Source: Methanooceanicella nereidis (lineage in GTDB: Archaea > Halobacteriota > Methanocellia > Methanocellales > Methanocellaceae). From it: a DNA stretch of 64,000 bases. The notes under the pieces are model-generated. The model made no database searches. It had not been told where the DNA came from and worked only from the letters and a program-made list of their open reading frames with translations. Of the stretch, positions 1-8,159 are shown piece by piece (position 1 is the stretch's first letter; every line of letters starts with the position of its first letter). The position numbers were made by a program, and so were the translations under genes. The DNA lies in the NCBI RefSeq assembly GCF_021023085.1, contig NZ_PGCK01000006.1:124001-188000 (forward strand). The letters run 5' to 3'.

Positions 1-132
1 AACCCTGTTCTCTTTATCGAATATATAGAAGAGAACGCTTCTATGGACATGACCTTTCGAATGGACCTCTTTTCGCGTAGCGCGACCGATCACTTCATCG
101 TTATCGTTTACAATGTCGAAAAATTCATCCAT
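1..132 (-). CDS. Nudix hydrolase, N-terminal fragment cut by window edge
   Basis: The minus strand reads an open frame from an ATG at 132 to the left edge, 44 residues with no stop. It begins MDEFFDIVNDNDEVIGRATR and continues with KEVHSKGHVHRSV, which is typical of the N-terminus of IPP isomerase-like Nudix hydrolases (YfcD type): a short strand ending in the phrase that asks for D/E-x-x-x-G-x-A-x-R, then a His-Arg before the first core strand. The Nudix box itself would lie outside the window, so the substrate cannot be judged. A TATA-like run (TTTTATAGTAAA on the minus strand) sits about 20-30 bases upstream, so the message may have a very short leader. Confidence 0.75.
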   Translation of the reverse strand, partial: MDEFFDIVNDNDEVIGRATRKEVHSKGHVHRSVLFYIFDKENRV

Positions 133-426
133 TAAAATTAGAGTCTATCTTTTACTATAAAAAATGAGTTGATATGGATCTGTATGCGGCGCGTTAAAAA
201 AAATGATTAAAAAATGAAAATATAGACGTTCCTTTAAGAAAAATCCGGGCAAATATTATTATTAAAATGATAATATTTTCAGTTTGTAAGGTATTATTGG
301 CACATACTTTCAAATTTGTAAATATTTTTGAGTAATTTCACAAAAGTATTAAATACTAAAATATGGATTATTTCATTTGTACATAATAAACAATAGCGTG
401 CTTAGCGCTTAATTGGGGGGTATATA

Positions 427-714
427 GTGAGTAATCAATATTTACATGAATCAGCTACCGGCATTTTGGTCGGCTTTCGCAGATGGAATCCATTATCGAC
501 GGCGGCAATCGCGCTAGTCAAAGTAGATAACCGCATCATAAGAGTGCCTATTGATTGCAGGCAGATACCGCACATACTGAAGGAATATCCCGAAGGAAGT
601 AATGTGACATTAAAATTTTTTGAAAATAAATGGCACATAGTGAGCGAGATCACATCCGCGTACGAACTTCAGGTTGACATGGTAGTGATGCCGTTTAATA
701 ATGTTAAGGCATAA
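427..714 (+). CDS. Hypothetical protein, 95 aa
   Basis: This is a 95-residue protein with a GTG start at 427. A run of six G (415-420) six bases upstream is a strong ribosome-binding site and supports this start. The sequence has an alternating hydrophobic pattern (GILVGF, AAIALVKV, IIRVPID, VTLKFF, ELQVDMVVM), which suggests a small all-beta fold, perhaps OB- or SH3-like. I recognise no family, Cys/His cluster, signal peptide or membrane segment. It stands alone between a divergent Nudix gene and a stretch with two tiny minus-strand genes. Confidence 0.65.
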   Translation: MSNQYLHESATGILVGFRRWNPLSTAAIALVKVDNRIIRVPIDCRQIPHILKEYPEGSNVTLKFFENKWHIVSEITSAYELQVDMVVMPFNNVKA

Positions 715-731
715 ATATACCATAAAAAATT

Positions 732-762
732 ACCGGAAGATGCCGGATCCAATCTTTTTTTA
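732..762 (+). terminator. Weak hairpin plus T-run
   Basis: A CCGG/CCGG stem (733-736 and 743-746) is followed by a T-run at 754-761, just after the stop codon at 714. The stem is only four base pairs, so the T-run is the stronger part. It could end transcription of the 95-residue protein. Confidence 0.3.
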
Positions 763-789
763 ATCGTATTAATTTATTGTGTAAGACCG

Positions 790-927
790 TTATTTAGAAA
801 TTTTCCTGCGCTCTTTTAAGAAAATATCAATGAACTGGAATACTTTATAAAGCACATAGAAAAATGCAATGAATAAGATCAATGATAAAAATACCAGGAC
901 GATCTCTTGATAACCTATCATTCCCAT
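790..927 (-). CDS. Small single-span membrane protein, 45 aa
   Basis: The minus strand encodes a 45-residue frame (ATG at 927, TAA at 790-792). It starts MGMIGYQEI, continues with about 20 hydrophobic residues (VLVFLSLILFIAFFYVLYKV), and ends in a basic tail (KERRKISK). That layout of one membrane helix followed by a positively charged cytoplasmic tail is what a real small membrane protein looks like. GGTG lies about nine bases before the ATG as a possible ribosome-binding site, and an AT-rich TATA-like run precedes it. No family is recognised and there is no conserved partner nearby. It could be chance, but the polarity pattern argues against that. Confidence 0.5.
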   Translation of the reverse strand: MGMIGYQEIVLVFLSLILFIAFFYVLYKVFQFIDIFLKERRKISK

Positions 928-1208
928 GATATTGACACCATAAATATATTTTAATTCATATAGGTGTATAAAATATTTCTGTCATGATCCAATAACCGTT
1001 TTAATACATCTGAGGAAAATCTTAAAAGTCGTAAACACCCTAAAAATTGCTGTACAGGGAAAGTTCAGTCATTTTATCGAGATTTGTAAAGAATCGTCCC
1101 GGATATAAATTGTAGAATAATAAATTAACCGGCCATTATTGCAGTTTAATGACGAAATTTATTAATACTGATAAAAAAATCTGGTTTTTAAAAAAAATTT
1201 ATGCTCAG

Positions 1209-1373
1209 TTATTGCGTTACCTGAAGGTAAGACAGATCAAGCTTTTTCAGCACTTCGTCTGCATTATCCCTGAATTCCTGCTCTACCTGTCTGATATAAG
1301 CCTTCTCATAGTCTCTTCCTAAGAAACGGTTGCATATACCTGTAGCTTGCGCTAATACACTTTCCCCAATCAT
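1209..1373 (-). CDS. Small hypothetical protein, 54 aa
   Basis: The frame runs from an ATG at 1373 to a TAA at 1209-1211 on the minus strand and encodes 54 residues, beginning MIGESVLAQATGICNRFLGR. It is highly charged and predicted helical (EKAYIRQVEQEF, NADEVLKKLD), with one Cys. A GGGG run lies about nine bases upstream of the ATG. The codon use resembles the neighbouring genes. I do not recognise the family. It sits between another tiny minus-strand gene and the divergently oriented EFR1 gene, and shares their AT-rich intergenic promoter region. Confidence 0.45.
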   Translation of the reverse strand: MIGESVLAQATGICNRFLGRDYEKAYIRQVEQEFRDNADEVLKKLDLSYLQVTQ

Positions 1374-1568
1374 TTAAATATCCCCTACTTTAACAGCACT
1401 TGCAGTGCTGTAATTTTTATTTATTATACAAGTACATATAAAGCTTTCTATTATACTAATTTAAAAAATAATTATTTGGTTTATTTACATTTAGTGGAAA
1501 AACATCTGCCTATTTATAGATGTATAGCTTATTGATATATATCAAAAAGATATATGTTGGTGATCCTA

Positions 1569-2627
1569 ATGCCATCAGCGATGATCCATTACTTTTCGGG
1601 CACTGGCAACACGTACCATACAGTGAGCCTGATCCGGAAAAAGCTGGAGGATTCGGGTTATACGGTCGCCGTCAACCGTGTCGAATGCGGCACCATGCCT
1701 CCTGAAAACAAATATGATTTACACGTATTCGCATTCCCGGTATACGCGGCGGACGTCCCGGACGTTATGATAAAGTATTTACACAGGCTGCCACCGGGAA
1801 ACGGGTCGAAGGCAGCGGTACTGTCAGTGTATGGTAAAATATTCCAGGACCACAGGTTCCCCGGCGACCAGGGAGATCCGGGCTCTTCTTATGATCACGC
1901 GCGCTCGATCATATCGAGAAAGGGATATGACGTGCTGCTCACCGGCGGCGTAGGATATCCACATAGTATAACGCAGTTCATACCTCCTCCTGATGAGGCC
2001 GAGGAATTAGCGATCAAGGCATCATCGGATGAAAAAGTGAAAATGTTCGCTGACAGGATCGTGGCCGGGGATAGGGATGTGAAAAGCCCCGGTTTGATAG
2101 TAGCGTTGTTATCATATCCTTTCGGATTTTTATATGGCCTGATGGGAAGGAGAGGCCTTGGCAAGATGTTCGTGGCCGACAGTAAATGCATTTCCTGCGG
2201 GAAATGCGAAAAAGCCTGTCCATCGAAGACTATCACTTTGATCAATAAAAAGCCCTCGTGGAACTGGGACTGTCAGGGATGCCAGCGCTGTATCAACATA
2301 TGCCCTGTCAAAGCCATTCAGACTTCGATAATGAGGCTGGCCATAATGTGGCTGGGTATCCCGGCATTGCTTATGGCATACTGGATAGCGGGGCCTCTTG
2401 CCGGACATTATTATCTGAAGCCGGATTGGCTGCCGGGAATAATGTATGATGTGTTCCTTTTCATGCTTGGGTGGACAGTACTGCTCTATCCTGCCGATAA
2501 GCTAATTCTTGCGCTGGAATTTGTCCCGGGCATCAGGAAGATCATGGAATTAAGCTTTACAAGGAAATATCGCCGCTACCTGGACAGTGAGTTTAAACCT
2601 TTGAACGGCTGTGAGAAACGACTGTAA
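1569..2627 (+). CDS. EFR1-type flavodoxin-like/ferredoxin fusion membrane protein
   Basis: This is an electron-transfer protein of the EFR1 type. The N-terminal half is flavodoxin-like (HYFSGTGNTYHTV at the start would bind the FMN phosphate). It is followed by two 4Fe-4S clusters, CISCGKCEKACP near residue 207 and CQGCQRCINICP near residue 235, and then one or two hydrophobic segments near residues 255-320 that should anchor it in the membrane. The physiological donor and acceptor are unknown. I place the start at ATG 1569, because GGTGA at 1559-1563 is ideally spaced for it. An upstream ATG at 1554 would overlap that site. The gene is followed 17 bases later by a PadR regulator, and the two probably form one operon. 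Confidence 0.85.
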   Translation: MPSAMIHYFSGTGNTYHTVSLIRKKLEDSGYTVAVNRVECGTMPPENKYDLHVFAFPVYAADVPDVMIKYLHRLPPGNGSKAAVLSVYGKIFQDHRFPGDQGDPGSSYDHARSIISRKGYDVLLTGGVGYPHSITQFIPPPDEAEELAIKASSDEKVKMFADRIVAGDRDVKSPGLIVALLSYPFGFLYGLMGRRGLGKMFVADSKCISCGKCEKACPSKTITLINKKPSWNWDCQGCQRCINICPVKAIQTSIMRLAIMWLGIPALLMAYWIAGPLAGHYYLKPDWLPGIMYDVFLFMLGWTVLLYPADKLILALEFVPGIRKIMELSFTRKYRRYLDSEFKPLNGCEKRL

Positions 2628-2644
2628 GTTTACTGGAGGTATGA

Positions 2645-3202
2645 ATGCCTAAAGACAACATGGCCAGATATATTATCCTGGGCTTGCTAAGCCAGGGCCC
2701 CAAATCGGGATATGCCATTAAAAAATGGGTGGAACTATCCATCAGCTATTTCTGGGACATCAGTTATGGCCAGATATATCCGACGCTCCGGCATCTCGAG
2801 CAGGAAGGCCTGGCCACCATGAAAATGGAGACGGCTGATAAAGGGCCGAGCAGTAAGGTCTATAACATAACAGATGATGGCAGGGAAGAACTGCGAAAGT
2901 GGCTGCGCAGGTCTGAAGAGAAACAATATGAGATACTTCTCAAGATATTTTTTGGCAGCGAGATCTCAAAAGAAGAACTGATAAAAAAATTGGAAGGCTT
3001 CATATCAAAAAGAAAAATTGATATCGATGTGCTGGAAAAAGCCGAAAAGGAACTGAGAGGAACCCCGAAAAAAGATCCGAATGAAATTAACATGCTCCTG
3101 ATAACCACCCTGGGTGTCATGTCCTACAGGACCGAGATCGAATGGAGTATGAGATCTATTGAGATGCTAAAGGACGGTAAAAAACAGAAAAACAAGAAGT
3201 GA
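2645..3202 (+). CDS. PadR family transcriptional regulator
   Basis: This 185-residue winged-helix regulator is of the PadR family. Residues 8-85 carry the hallmark pattern ILGLLSQGPKSGYAIKKW, then SYGQIYPTLRHLEQEGLA and a beta-wing with VYNITDDGREEL. The C-terminal half (EEKQYEILLKIFFG onward) is the long helical part used for dimerisation. PadR proteins usually repress a nearby gene and release it on binding a small molecule. A textbook GGAGGT ribosome-binding site ends four bases before the ATG. It follows the EFR1 gene directly, so it probably regulates that gene or its own operon. The effector is unknown. Confidence 0.9.
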   Translation: MPKDNMARYIILGLLSQGPKSGYAIKKWVELSISYFWDISYGQIYPTLRHLEQEGLATMKMETADKGPSSKVYNITDDGREELRKWLRRSEEKQYEILLKIFFGSEISKEELIKKLEGFISKRKIDIDVLEKAEKELRGTPKKDPNEINMLLITTLGVMSYRTEIEWSMRSIEMLKDGKKQKNKK

Positions 3203-3238
3203 TGCCCTCGCCACGAAAACGTATCACACAGGCTTTAC

Positions 3239-4501
3239 TTAAAGCTCTTTAAGCGAGGATATCAAAGACTTCACGGCATTTTCACGTCTCTCCAGGGCTT
3301 CCACGGCGATATCCCTTTGTTTCGGGTCTTTGAACCATCCCTTCGCATTTTCGATAGAACCCTTAAAGTAATCGGCAAGCTTTTCCAGCTTACTTATGAC
3401 ATATGGGAATTTACCCTTGATCGATGCCGCTTTATCGGCACCGTCAGGACATGAAAGCTCATTCAGGTCATTCACGAGGTCTGCGCTGACTTTAAGCCAA
3501 TCGTTTATACCCATCCCCGCTTTCCTGTTAAAATCATTCTTAGCCCAGGTCCTTTTGAACAGGTCCAGTTCCTCGAACTCCCTGTTCACGGTCATTATAA
3601 CATTTCTAAGCTCTTTGGCCCGTTCAGAGGCAGTCGTTTTAGCCGTAACGCATGCAGTCACTGCTGTAGCCTGCTTGTTGCCTGGTGCATTCTCAAGCAT
3701 TCCCGTCTGCATAAGAGGCTTGAATGGATCGGCTGTCTGTCCGTGATATTCTTTCGCGTGCACTATCGCGTACGCAAGGCCTGCGGCGCAGTCCTCCGCC
3801 GGCATTAAGCCTTCATATCCGGGATTTACTCCGAGATGAGTGAACTGTTCAAACGTGAGGCCCATGCGGGGGGCTACCTCCGGCACAAATTTATGAATGG
3901 CCGGTGTGTCGACCATTCCAGGGGCAAAGTTAAAGACAGACACCCCGGTCCCGTCACCCAGTTCCGATACAAGTGATGAAGTCAAAGACATAAGAGCTGC
4001 CTTGGATGCCGAGTACGGGGCGAGATATGCCATTCCTTCGCTGGATAGCATGTTGACTATCACGCCGTCCTTTCGCTCTATCATCGCAGGTAAAAATGCT
4101 TTTATCATAAGCAGAGGGCCTTTTAGATTTACTGCCATGACACGGTCCCATGCGCTTACCGGCTGTTCCATCACCGACCCGGTAGTGACGGTTACCGCGT
4201 TGTTGACCACTATGTCAGCCTTGCCGAAAGCTCTAAGCGACTTTTCCTTTAGCTCGTTCACGCTTTTTTCATCCGAGACGTCCGTCTTCACAAAAAGCGC
4301 TTTTCCGCCCATGGAAATGATCCGCTTTTCCGCTTCCGCGCCTGAATCGCCTATCTCTGCGATCACTACGCTTGCACCCAGCATGGACAGTCCGATGGCA
4401 AGTTCTTTTCCTATGCCTCCGCCTGCCCCGGTGATCACGGCTACCTTCCCGGTAAGTGAGCCGAGTGAAAGTCCCAGTTTATCGAGCAATTCTGCCTTCA
4501 C
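3239..4501 (-). CDS. SDR family oxidoreductase with C-terminal helical extension
   Basis: Residues about 15-260 form a classical short-chain dehydrogenase: cofactor loop TGAGGGIG (24-31), NNAV at 100-103, and catalytic Ser near 153 with Tyr163 and Lys167 in YSASK. It should oxidise or reduce an alcohol/carbonyl substrate with NAD(P). The protein is about 160 residues longer than a normal SDR. The extra part (about 265-420) is rich in Lys, Leu and Glu and looks helical, and I recognise no domain in it. The GTG at 4501 is the first plausible start in the frame. A minus-strand CTATTTATAG box lies about 26-35 bases upstream, so the transcript is probably leaderless. It ends convergently with the PadR gene. 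Confidence 0.85.
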   Translation of the reverse strand: MKAELLDKLGLSLGSLTGKVAVITGAGGGIGKELAIGLSMLGASVVIAEIGDSGAEAEKRIISMGGKALFVKTDVSDEKSVNELKEKSLRAFGKADIVVNNAVTVTTGSVMEQPVSAWDRVMAVNLKGPLLMIKAFLPAMIERKDGVIVNMLSSEGMAYLAPYSASKAALMSLTSSLVSELGDGTGVSVFNFAPGMVDTPAIHKFVPEVAPRMGLTFEQFTHLGVNPGYEGLMPAEDCAAGLAYAIVHAKEYHGQTADPFKPLMQTGMLENAPGNKQATAVTACVTAKTTASERAKELRNVIMTVNREFEELDLFKRTWAKNDFNRKAGMGINDWLKVSADLVNDLNELSCPDGADKAASIKGKFPYVISKLEKLADYFKGSIENAKGWFKDPKQRDIAVEALERRENAVKSLISSLKEL

Positions 4502-4598
4502 AATATCAGAGAATGTATCCAGGACCTATAAATAGATTATATCGATCGTATTTTTAAAAATGCCTCGATATGTTCCTGTTTGTAGTTTGTAAGAAAAG

Positions 4599-4637
4599 CT
4601 TATATACATATATTAAGTATACATAACAATTAGTTAT
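4599..4637 (+). promoter_or_regulatory. Promoter with dyad operator for the DUF2178-HTH pair
   Basis: An extended TATA run (TTATATACATATATTAAG, 4600-4617) is followed by a perfect dyad ATAAC-AATTA-GTTAT at 4623-4637, about where transcription would start. The HTH protein encoded downstream is the obvious candidate to bind it for autoregulation. This is inferred from position and symmetry only. Confidence 0.45.
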
Positions 4638-4685
4638 AAATATATAACATTAAGTTAACAATAGATAACATAGAGGGTGTAAAAT

Positions 4686-5027
4686 ATGTATGATATAATT
4701 ATACTCGCGATACCTGCGATACTGATAGTCGTTGTGTTCATTTTTTTAGTATGGTATGTGTGGAAGATAAACAAAGAGAAAAAGGCAGGTTTTGCGGTAA
4801 AGGACGAAAGGACTGTAAGGATAGAAGGAAAAGCGGCATTGATGACCTTCTTTATCTCGATATATTTCATGCTAGCGCTCCTGTACTACGTTTTCGCCAC
4901 CGAGGTCCTTGAACTGGGTCTTCCGATCCTGGAAACCGGATGGGCGCTCATCATTTCATTACTGGTGACTATCGGGACTTTTGCTATCCTGCGCTGGTAC
5001 TACGGCAGTAAAGCTGATCGGCCATGA
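4686..5027 (+). CDS. DUF2178-type membrane protein
   Basis: This 113-residue protein has three predicted membrane segments: near 3-25 ([21 protein letters not shown]), near 53-75, and near 85-107. A charged cytoplasmic loop containing [13 protein letters not shown] lies between the first and second. That arrangement and the loop motif fit the DUF2178 family found in archaea and Firmicutes. GAGGGTG just upstream is the ribosome-binding site. It overlaps the next gene by four bases (ATGA), the usual pairing of DUF2178 with a Cro/C1-type HTH protein. It probably senses or transmits a membrane signal to that regulator, but the function is unproven. Confidence 0.75.
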   Translation: MYDIIILAIPAILIVVVFIFLVWYVWKINKEKKAGFAVKDERTVRIEGKAALMTFFISIYFMLALLYYVFATEVLELGLPILETGWALIISLLVTIGTFAILRWYYGSKADRP

Positions 5028-5218
5028 GGACAAGGATAAAAGAGCTCAGGGCAAGATATGACCTGACACAGGAAGACCTTGCGAAAATAGTAGGCGTAAG
5101 AAGGGAGACCATACTGTTCCTGGAGAAGGGTGATTATAACCCTTCTCTAAAACTAGCCCATGACGTCGCCAAAGCGTTGAAAACTACGATAGATGAGCTA
5201 TTCATATTCGATGATTGA
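5024..5218 (+). CDS. Cro/C1-type HTH transcriptional regulator, 64 aa
   Basis: This compact XRE-family DNA-binding protein is almost entirely one helix-turn-helix domain: [20 protein letters not shown] supplies the first helices and [20 protein letters not shown] the recognition helix and what follows. It is the short form (about 65 residues) that is regularly encoded downstream of DUF2178 membrane proteins. Its ATG overlaps the stop of that gene, so translation is coupled. It likely binds the dyad in the shared promoter. There is no effector domain, so any signal probably comes from the membrane partner. Confidence 0.9.
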   Translation: MRTRIKELRARYDLTQEDLAKIVGVRRETILFLEKGDYNPSLKLAHDVAKALKTTIDELFIFDD

Positions 5219-5277
5219 TTTAAAATTAAAATTTTTTGGATGATTGTTCTTCAATATTTAAGATGTATTTTTTGTGT

Positions 5278-5337
5278 CTTTGTTTTTCTGTGAAATTAGT
5301 GCTTACCTGCCATCCGAAAGGTACAACATGAAAACAT
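5278..5337 (+). repeat. Solo arm of the long palindromic element
   Basis: This stretch resembles the outer right-hand end of the long palindromes at 14 kb and 41 kb. It has the same order of CTGTGA, a TTA-GTGC-TACC block, and CTGCCATCCGAAAGG. Only one arm is present and it is diverged, so it looks like a degraded relic of the same family. It lies in the otherwise empty intergenic space between the HTH gene and the ABC permease gene. Confidence 0.55.
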
Positions 5338-5423
5338 CACAGAGAATTAGGAAGGAATGATTATTAAAATGATGGGCAGGGATCTATATGTATATTTATC
5401 TCTGCCCTAATTCCAGTAACAAA

Positions 5424-6257
5424 CTACAGGTCTATCCTTTCGAACTTCCATAACGTTATACCGATAAACACAGCTATCCAGGCCGCCGTCGCGAGGATAG
5501 GCACAACCATGATCTGCTGCATTCCGGCGCCCGTGGCCAGACCTGCGGATACAGGGACTAGCGTATGCGGAACAATATACTGGAGAGGCTGGATAAACTG
5601 TGACAGCATGCTGCCCATGAACAGGATAAGCATGGGAATGCCGATCACTGCGGCCTTGGAGTTCGAGAATACGCCCATCGCTATGCTCAGCGTCGTATAG
5701 AAAAGACATATAAGGCCGAGCACGCACACCGCTGCAAAGTAAGGCACCAGATCTATCGGAGTTCCCTGCACGATGGAGCACAGTCCGTAAGAGATCGCAC
5801 CCTGGATCAAGACAATTATCAATAATACGCCGATACCGTTAGCGAAAAACTTTGAGATGACGAACGCTTTACGGGATACTGGCTTCGATAAGACCCATGC
5901 GGCCGTCCCTGTTTCTCGCTCCTTTAATATCGATTCGTGAGAGATGATGATAGCGCCGATCGAGATAGCCATCGCGGACAGGTTGAAGAAAACCATCATG
6001 CCTTCGTGGGCAAGTTCCTCGGGAGTCGATGTGCCAGGAGTGTTCTGCGCGTCAGCCGAGCCTTCCGATGCTGCCATGTTCGGCACGATGAACAGTATCA
6101 TAGCCACGATACCGTTAACGATGAAAGTCCATATGATCAGCTGCATCAGGATAGATTTGAGGTTCCACCATTCCCCGTTCTCTTTACTCAGCATGTTAGA
6201 CAGGCCGGTTGTCCAGCCTTTATTTGTCTCCCTGACCAAAGACGAATTAGCAGACAT
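5424..6257 (-). CDS. ABC-2 type transporter permease
   Basis: This 277-residue membrane protein has about six hydrophobic segments and a large extracytoplasmic loop after the first. It contains the ABC-2 permease feature ISHESILKERETGTAAWVLS, the cytoplasmic elbow before the second helix, followed by KPVSRKAFVISKF. These are features of NosY/Yhf-type exporters. It would form the channel for the ATPase encoded immediately upstream. The start is four bases after the ATPase stop, so the two are co-translated. The substrate (peptide, lipid or drug) cannot be told from sequence. The gene is transcribed away from a promoter region near 7.3 kb. Confidence 0.88.
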   Translation of the reverse strand: MSANSSLVRETNKGWTTGLSNMLSKENGEWWNLKSILMQLIIWTFIVNGIVAMILFIVPNMAASEGSADAQNTPGTSTPEELAHEGMMVFFNLSAMAISIGAIIISHESILKERETGTAAWVLSKPVSRKAFVISKFFANGIGVLLIIVLIQGAISYGLCSIVQGTPIDLVPYFAAVCVLGLICLFYTTLSIAMGVFSNSKAAVIGIPMLILFMGSMLSQFIQPLQYIVPHTLVPVSAGLATGAGMQQIMVVPILATAAWIAVFIGITLWKFERIDL

Positions 6258-6261
6258 CGTA

Positions 6262-7212
6262 TCAACCCTCCACCATCTTCATAAAGACATCCTCAAGCTC
6301 GTACTTCTTGCGCCCGTACTCGACGATCACTATGTTCTCGTCGGCCATCGCCACCTTTAAAATATTCCTTTCCGCCTTTGAGTCGTCCGAAACGCTCACA
6401 GTTAAGGTCGTATAGCCGTTAGGCGAGACGGCGTTGACCGAAGATACCCACGGCTGCTGCAGGAGCAGGGAGCTCACGTTCGTAGCGTCGCCTTTTATGA
6501 CAAGGTTATACACCGCGTTTTCCTTACTGCCGAGAAGCTCTTCTATCGGGGCCTGCGCGACAAGGTTTCCTTTATTCAGTATAGCGACCATGTCGCTGAC
6601 CCTTTGCACGTCGTCCAGTATGTGCGTCGAATAGAATATGGTCGTCTCGCTCTGCATCTTTTTCATCAGTCCCAGGACGTCCCTCCTGCCCATCGGGTCA
6701 AGGGACGCAGCAGGCTCGTCCAGTATCAGCAGGTCGGGATTGTTTATCTGTGCCTGGGCGATCCCCAGGCGCTGACGCTCTCCGCCTGAAAATCCTTTTA
6801 TAGGCCTGTCGGCTTTATCGTCAAGCCCGGCCATTTCAAGTGTCTCCTCTATGCGCGACTCGACCTCTTTCTTTGGGCCTTTAAAAAAGAACCTTGCCGT
6901 GAACCTCAGTGTTTCACGGGCGGTCATATGCTCATAATAGCGCGGGTCCTGTGCAAGATAGCCTGTCCTGTGCCTGATGTCTACACTGTTATTAAAAGCG
7001 TCCATGCCAAAGACCTCACAACTGCCGCCCGTCGGTTGTATCAGTCCCAGTATGAGCTTGATGGTCGTCGTTTTTCCTGCGCCGTTCGGACCCAGGAAAC
7101 CGAAGATGGAGTTTTTGGGGACTTTGAGGTCTAGCGAGTTTAGCACAGGTTTACCGTCATAGGATTTGGTAAGACCTTTCGTGCTTATGATAAGGTTATT
7201 GCTTTCACTCAT
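6262..7212 (-). CDS. ABC transporter ATP-binding protein
   Basis: This is the ATPase of the exporter. Walker A GPNGAGKTT (residues 41-49), Q-loop at YLAQDP, signature FSGGERQRLG (141-150) and Walker B LLILDEPAAS (161-170) are all intact, followed by the switch His in YSTHILDDVQ. The roughly 80 C-terminal residues after the core (from ENAVYNLVIKG) are the DUF4162-like tail seen in ABC-2 exporters such as CcmA/NatA. I choose the ATG at 7212, because GAGG lies ten bases upstream. The alternative at 7245 adds eleven residues without support. It is paired with the permease that follows. Confidence 0.92.
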   Translation of the reverse strand: MSESNNLIISTKGLTKSYDGKPVLNSLDLKVPKNSIFGFLGPNGAGKTTTIKLILGLIQPTGGSCEVFGMDAFNNSVDIRHRTGYLAQDPRYYEHMTARETLRFTARFFFKGPKKEVESRIEETLEMAGLDDKADRPIKGFSGGERQRLGIAQAQINNPDLLILDEPAASLDPMGRRDVLGLMKKMQSETTIFYSTHILDDVQRVSDMVAILNKGNLVAQAPIEELLGSKENAVYNLVIKGDATNVSSLLLQQPWVSSVNAVSPNGYTTLTVSVSDDSKAERNILKVAMADENIVIVEYGRKKYELEDVFMKMVEG

Positions 7213-7644
7213 TAGTATCATTCCTCTTATGAACGGCCTCATCAATTCTAAGGATGCATGCTTAAGAGCTTCACTATTATTTTTATATATAACTCGTCAA
7301 TATATGTCAGTTATATGTATATATTTTTAATAAGTAATAGAAACAGGCAAATTATATAGTTTTTTCCGGGTGGAAAGATCAGTTGTCAAATATTTAAAAT
7401 TAGGAGCATGTAGCCATATTTTAAATTCGTCACTGATCAATGACCGCATAATTATATGTATTAAATTTGATAAAAATAATTAAATTTTTAATTCATACAA
7501 TTTTTAGATAGGGGACTGCAGGAAACATTCGTTCCATGTTCACATATTTAAAATAATATCTTCAAAACGGTTCGTAGTTAAAGCAATCTTTATCATATTT
7601 ACACTATTATGTAAGTCCCCGAAATTTACTAAGAAGTGATATAC
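7213..7644. other. Intergenic region with divergent promoters
   Basis: There is no gene here. The region next to 7213 holds the ABC-exporter promoter with its dyad (see 7287-7316). The rest is AT-rich spacer leading to the small secreted protein gene at 7645. No further repeats or RNA structures were seen. Confidence 0.6.
7287..7316 (-). promoter_or_regulatory. Dyad in promoter of the ABC exporter
   Basis: ATATAACT (7287-7294) and AGTTATAT (7309-7316) form a perfect 8-bp dyad with a 14-base spacer. It lies in a TATA-rich block 75-105 bases upstream of the ABC ATPase start. It is a good candidate operator or overlapping promoter. Confidence 0.35.
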
Positions 7645-8103
7645 ATGGATAAATTTTTAGCTGCGATCAGTGCGGTCGCAATTATCTTGATAGCAGCCGG
7701 TGCAGGCATGCTGATAATGTTCGGAGATGACGTAAAGACAACACCGGTGGCGACACCGACCCCTAAGCCCTCGGGGAACCCGTGGGATTCGATACCGGTA
7801 TACACAATAAGCGGTGCTGAAGATATCGCAAAAAAATTTGTGACGGATGACGAGACCTTCAAGTTTGACGGCATGATCGATACGTTGAACGTCAACGGCG
7901 TGCAGGCCACTGTCCCGTGCGGATACGATGTCATCGTTGAGTTCAATTGCTCGTATGGAGGCTATGGCGACAGGACCGGGAACACGGTAACGGATGCCAT
8001 AACACCGCATAAGGCAGTCATATCGATACTCAGGAACAATGTTACAGCGGCCGTATTGGACGAGACATACGATATGGTAACGGAAAAATACTTAAAAGCA
8101 TAA
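7645..8103 (+). CDS. Small membrane-anchored extracytoplasmic protein, 152 aa
   Basis: The N-terminus has a short positive start and one hydrophobic helix (residues about 4-26, FLAAISAVAIILIAAGAGML). A Thr/Pro-rich linker follows (TTPVATPTPKPSG), the usual tether of archaeal surface proteins, and then a domain of about 110 residues with two Cys (VPCGYDVIVEFNCSYGG) that may form a disulfide. No lipobox or known family is seen. ATG 7645 is preferred over GTG 7636, because AGTGAT at 7635-7640 is then a properly placed ribosome-binding site. A strong terminator follows the stop codon, so this is a single-gene unit. Confidence 0.7.
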   Translation: MDKFLAAISAVAIILIAAGAGMLIMFGDDVKTTPVATPTPKPSGNPWDSIPVYTISGAEDIAKKFVTDDETFKFDGMIDTLNVNGVQATVPCGYDVIVEFNCSYGGYGDRTGNTVTDAITPHKAVISILRNNVTAAVLDETYDMVTEKYLKA

Positions 8104-8112
8104 AAATTTTTG

Positions 8113-8136
8113 ACCCGGCATTAACGCCGGGTTTTA
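8113..8136 (+). terminator. Hairpin terminator after the 152-aa surface protein
   Basis: ACCCGGC (8113-8119) and GCCGGGT (8126-8132) form a perfect 7-bp stem with a six-base loop, followed by TTTT, nine bases after the stop codon. Confidence 0.7.
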
Positions 8137-8159
8137 ATCGATCCTTAAAATACGGAACT

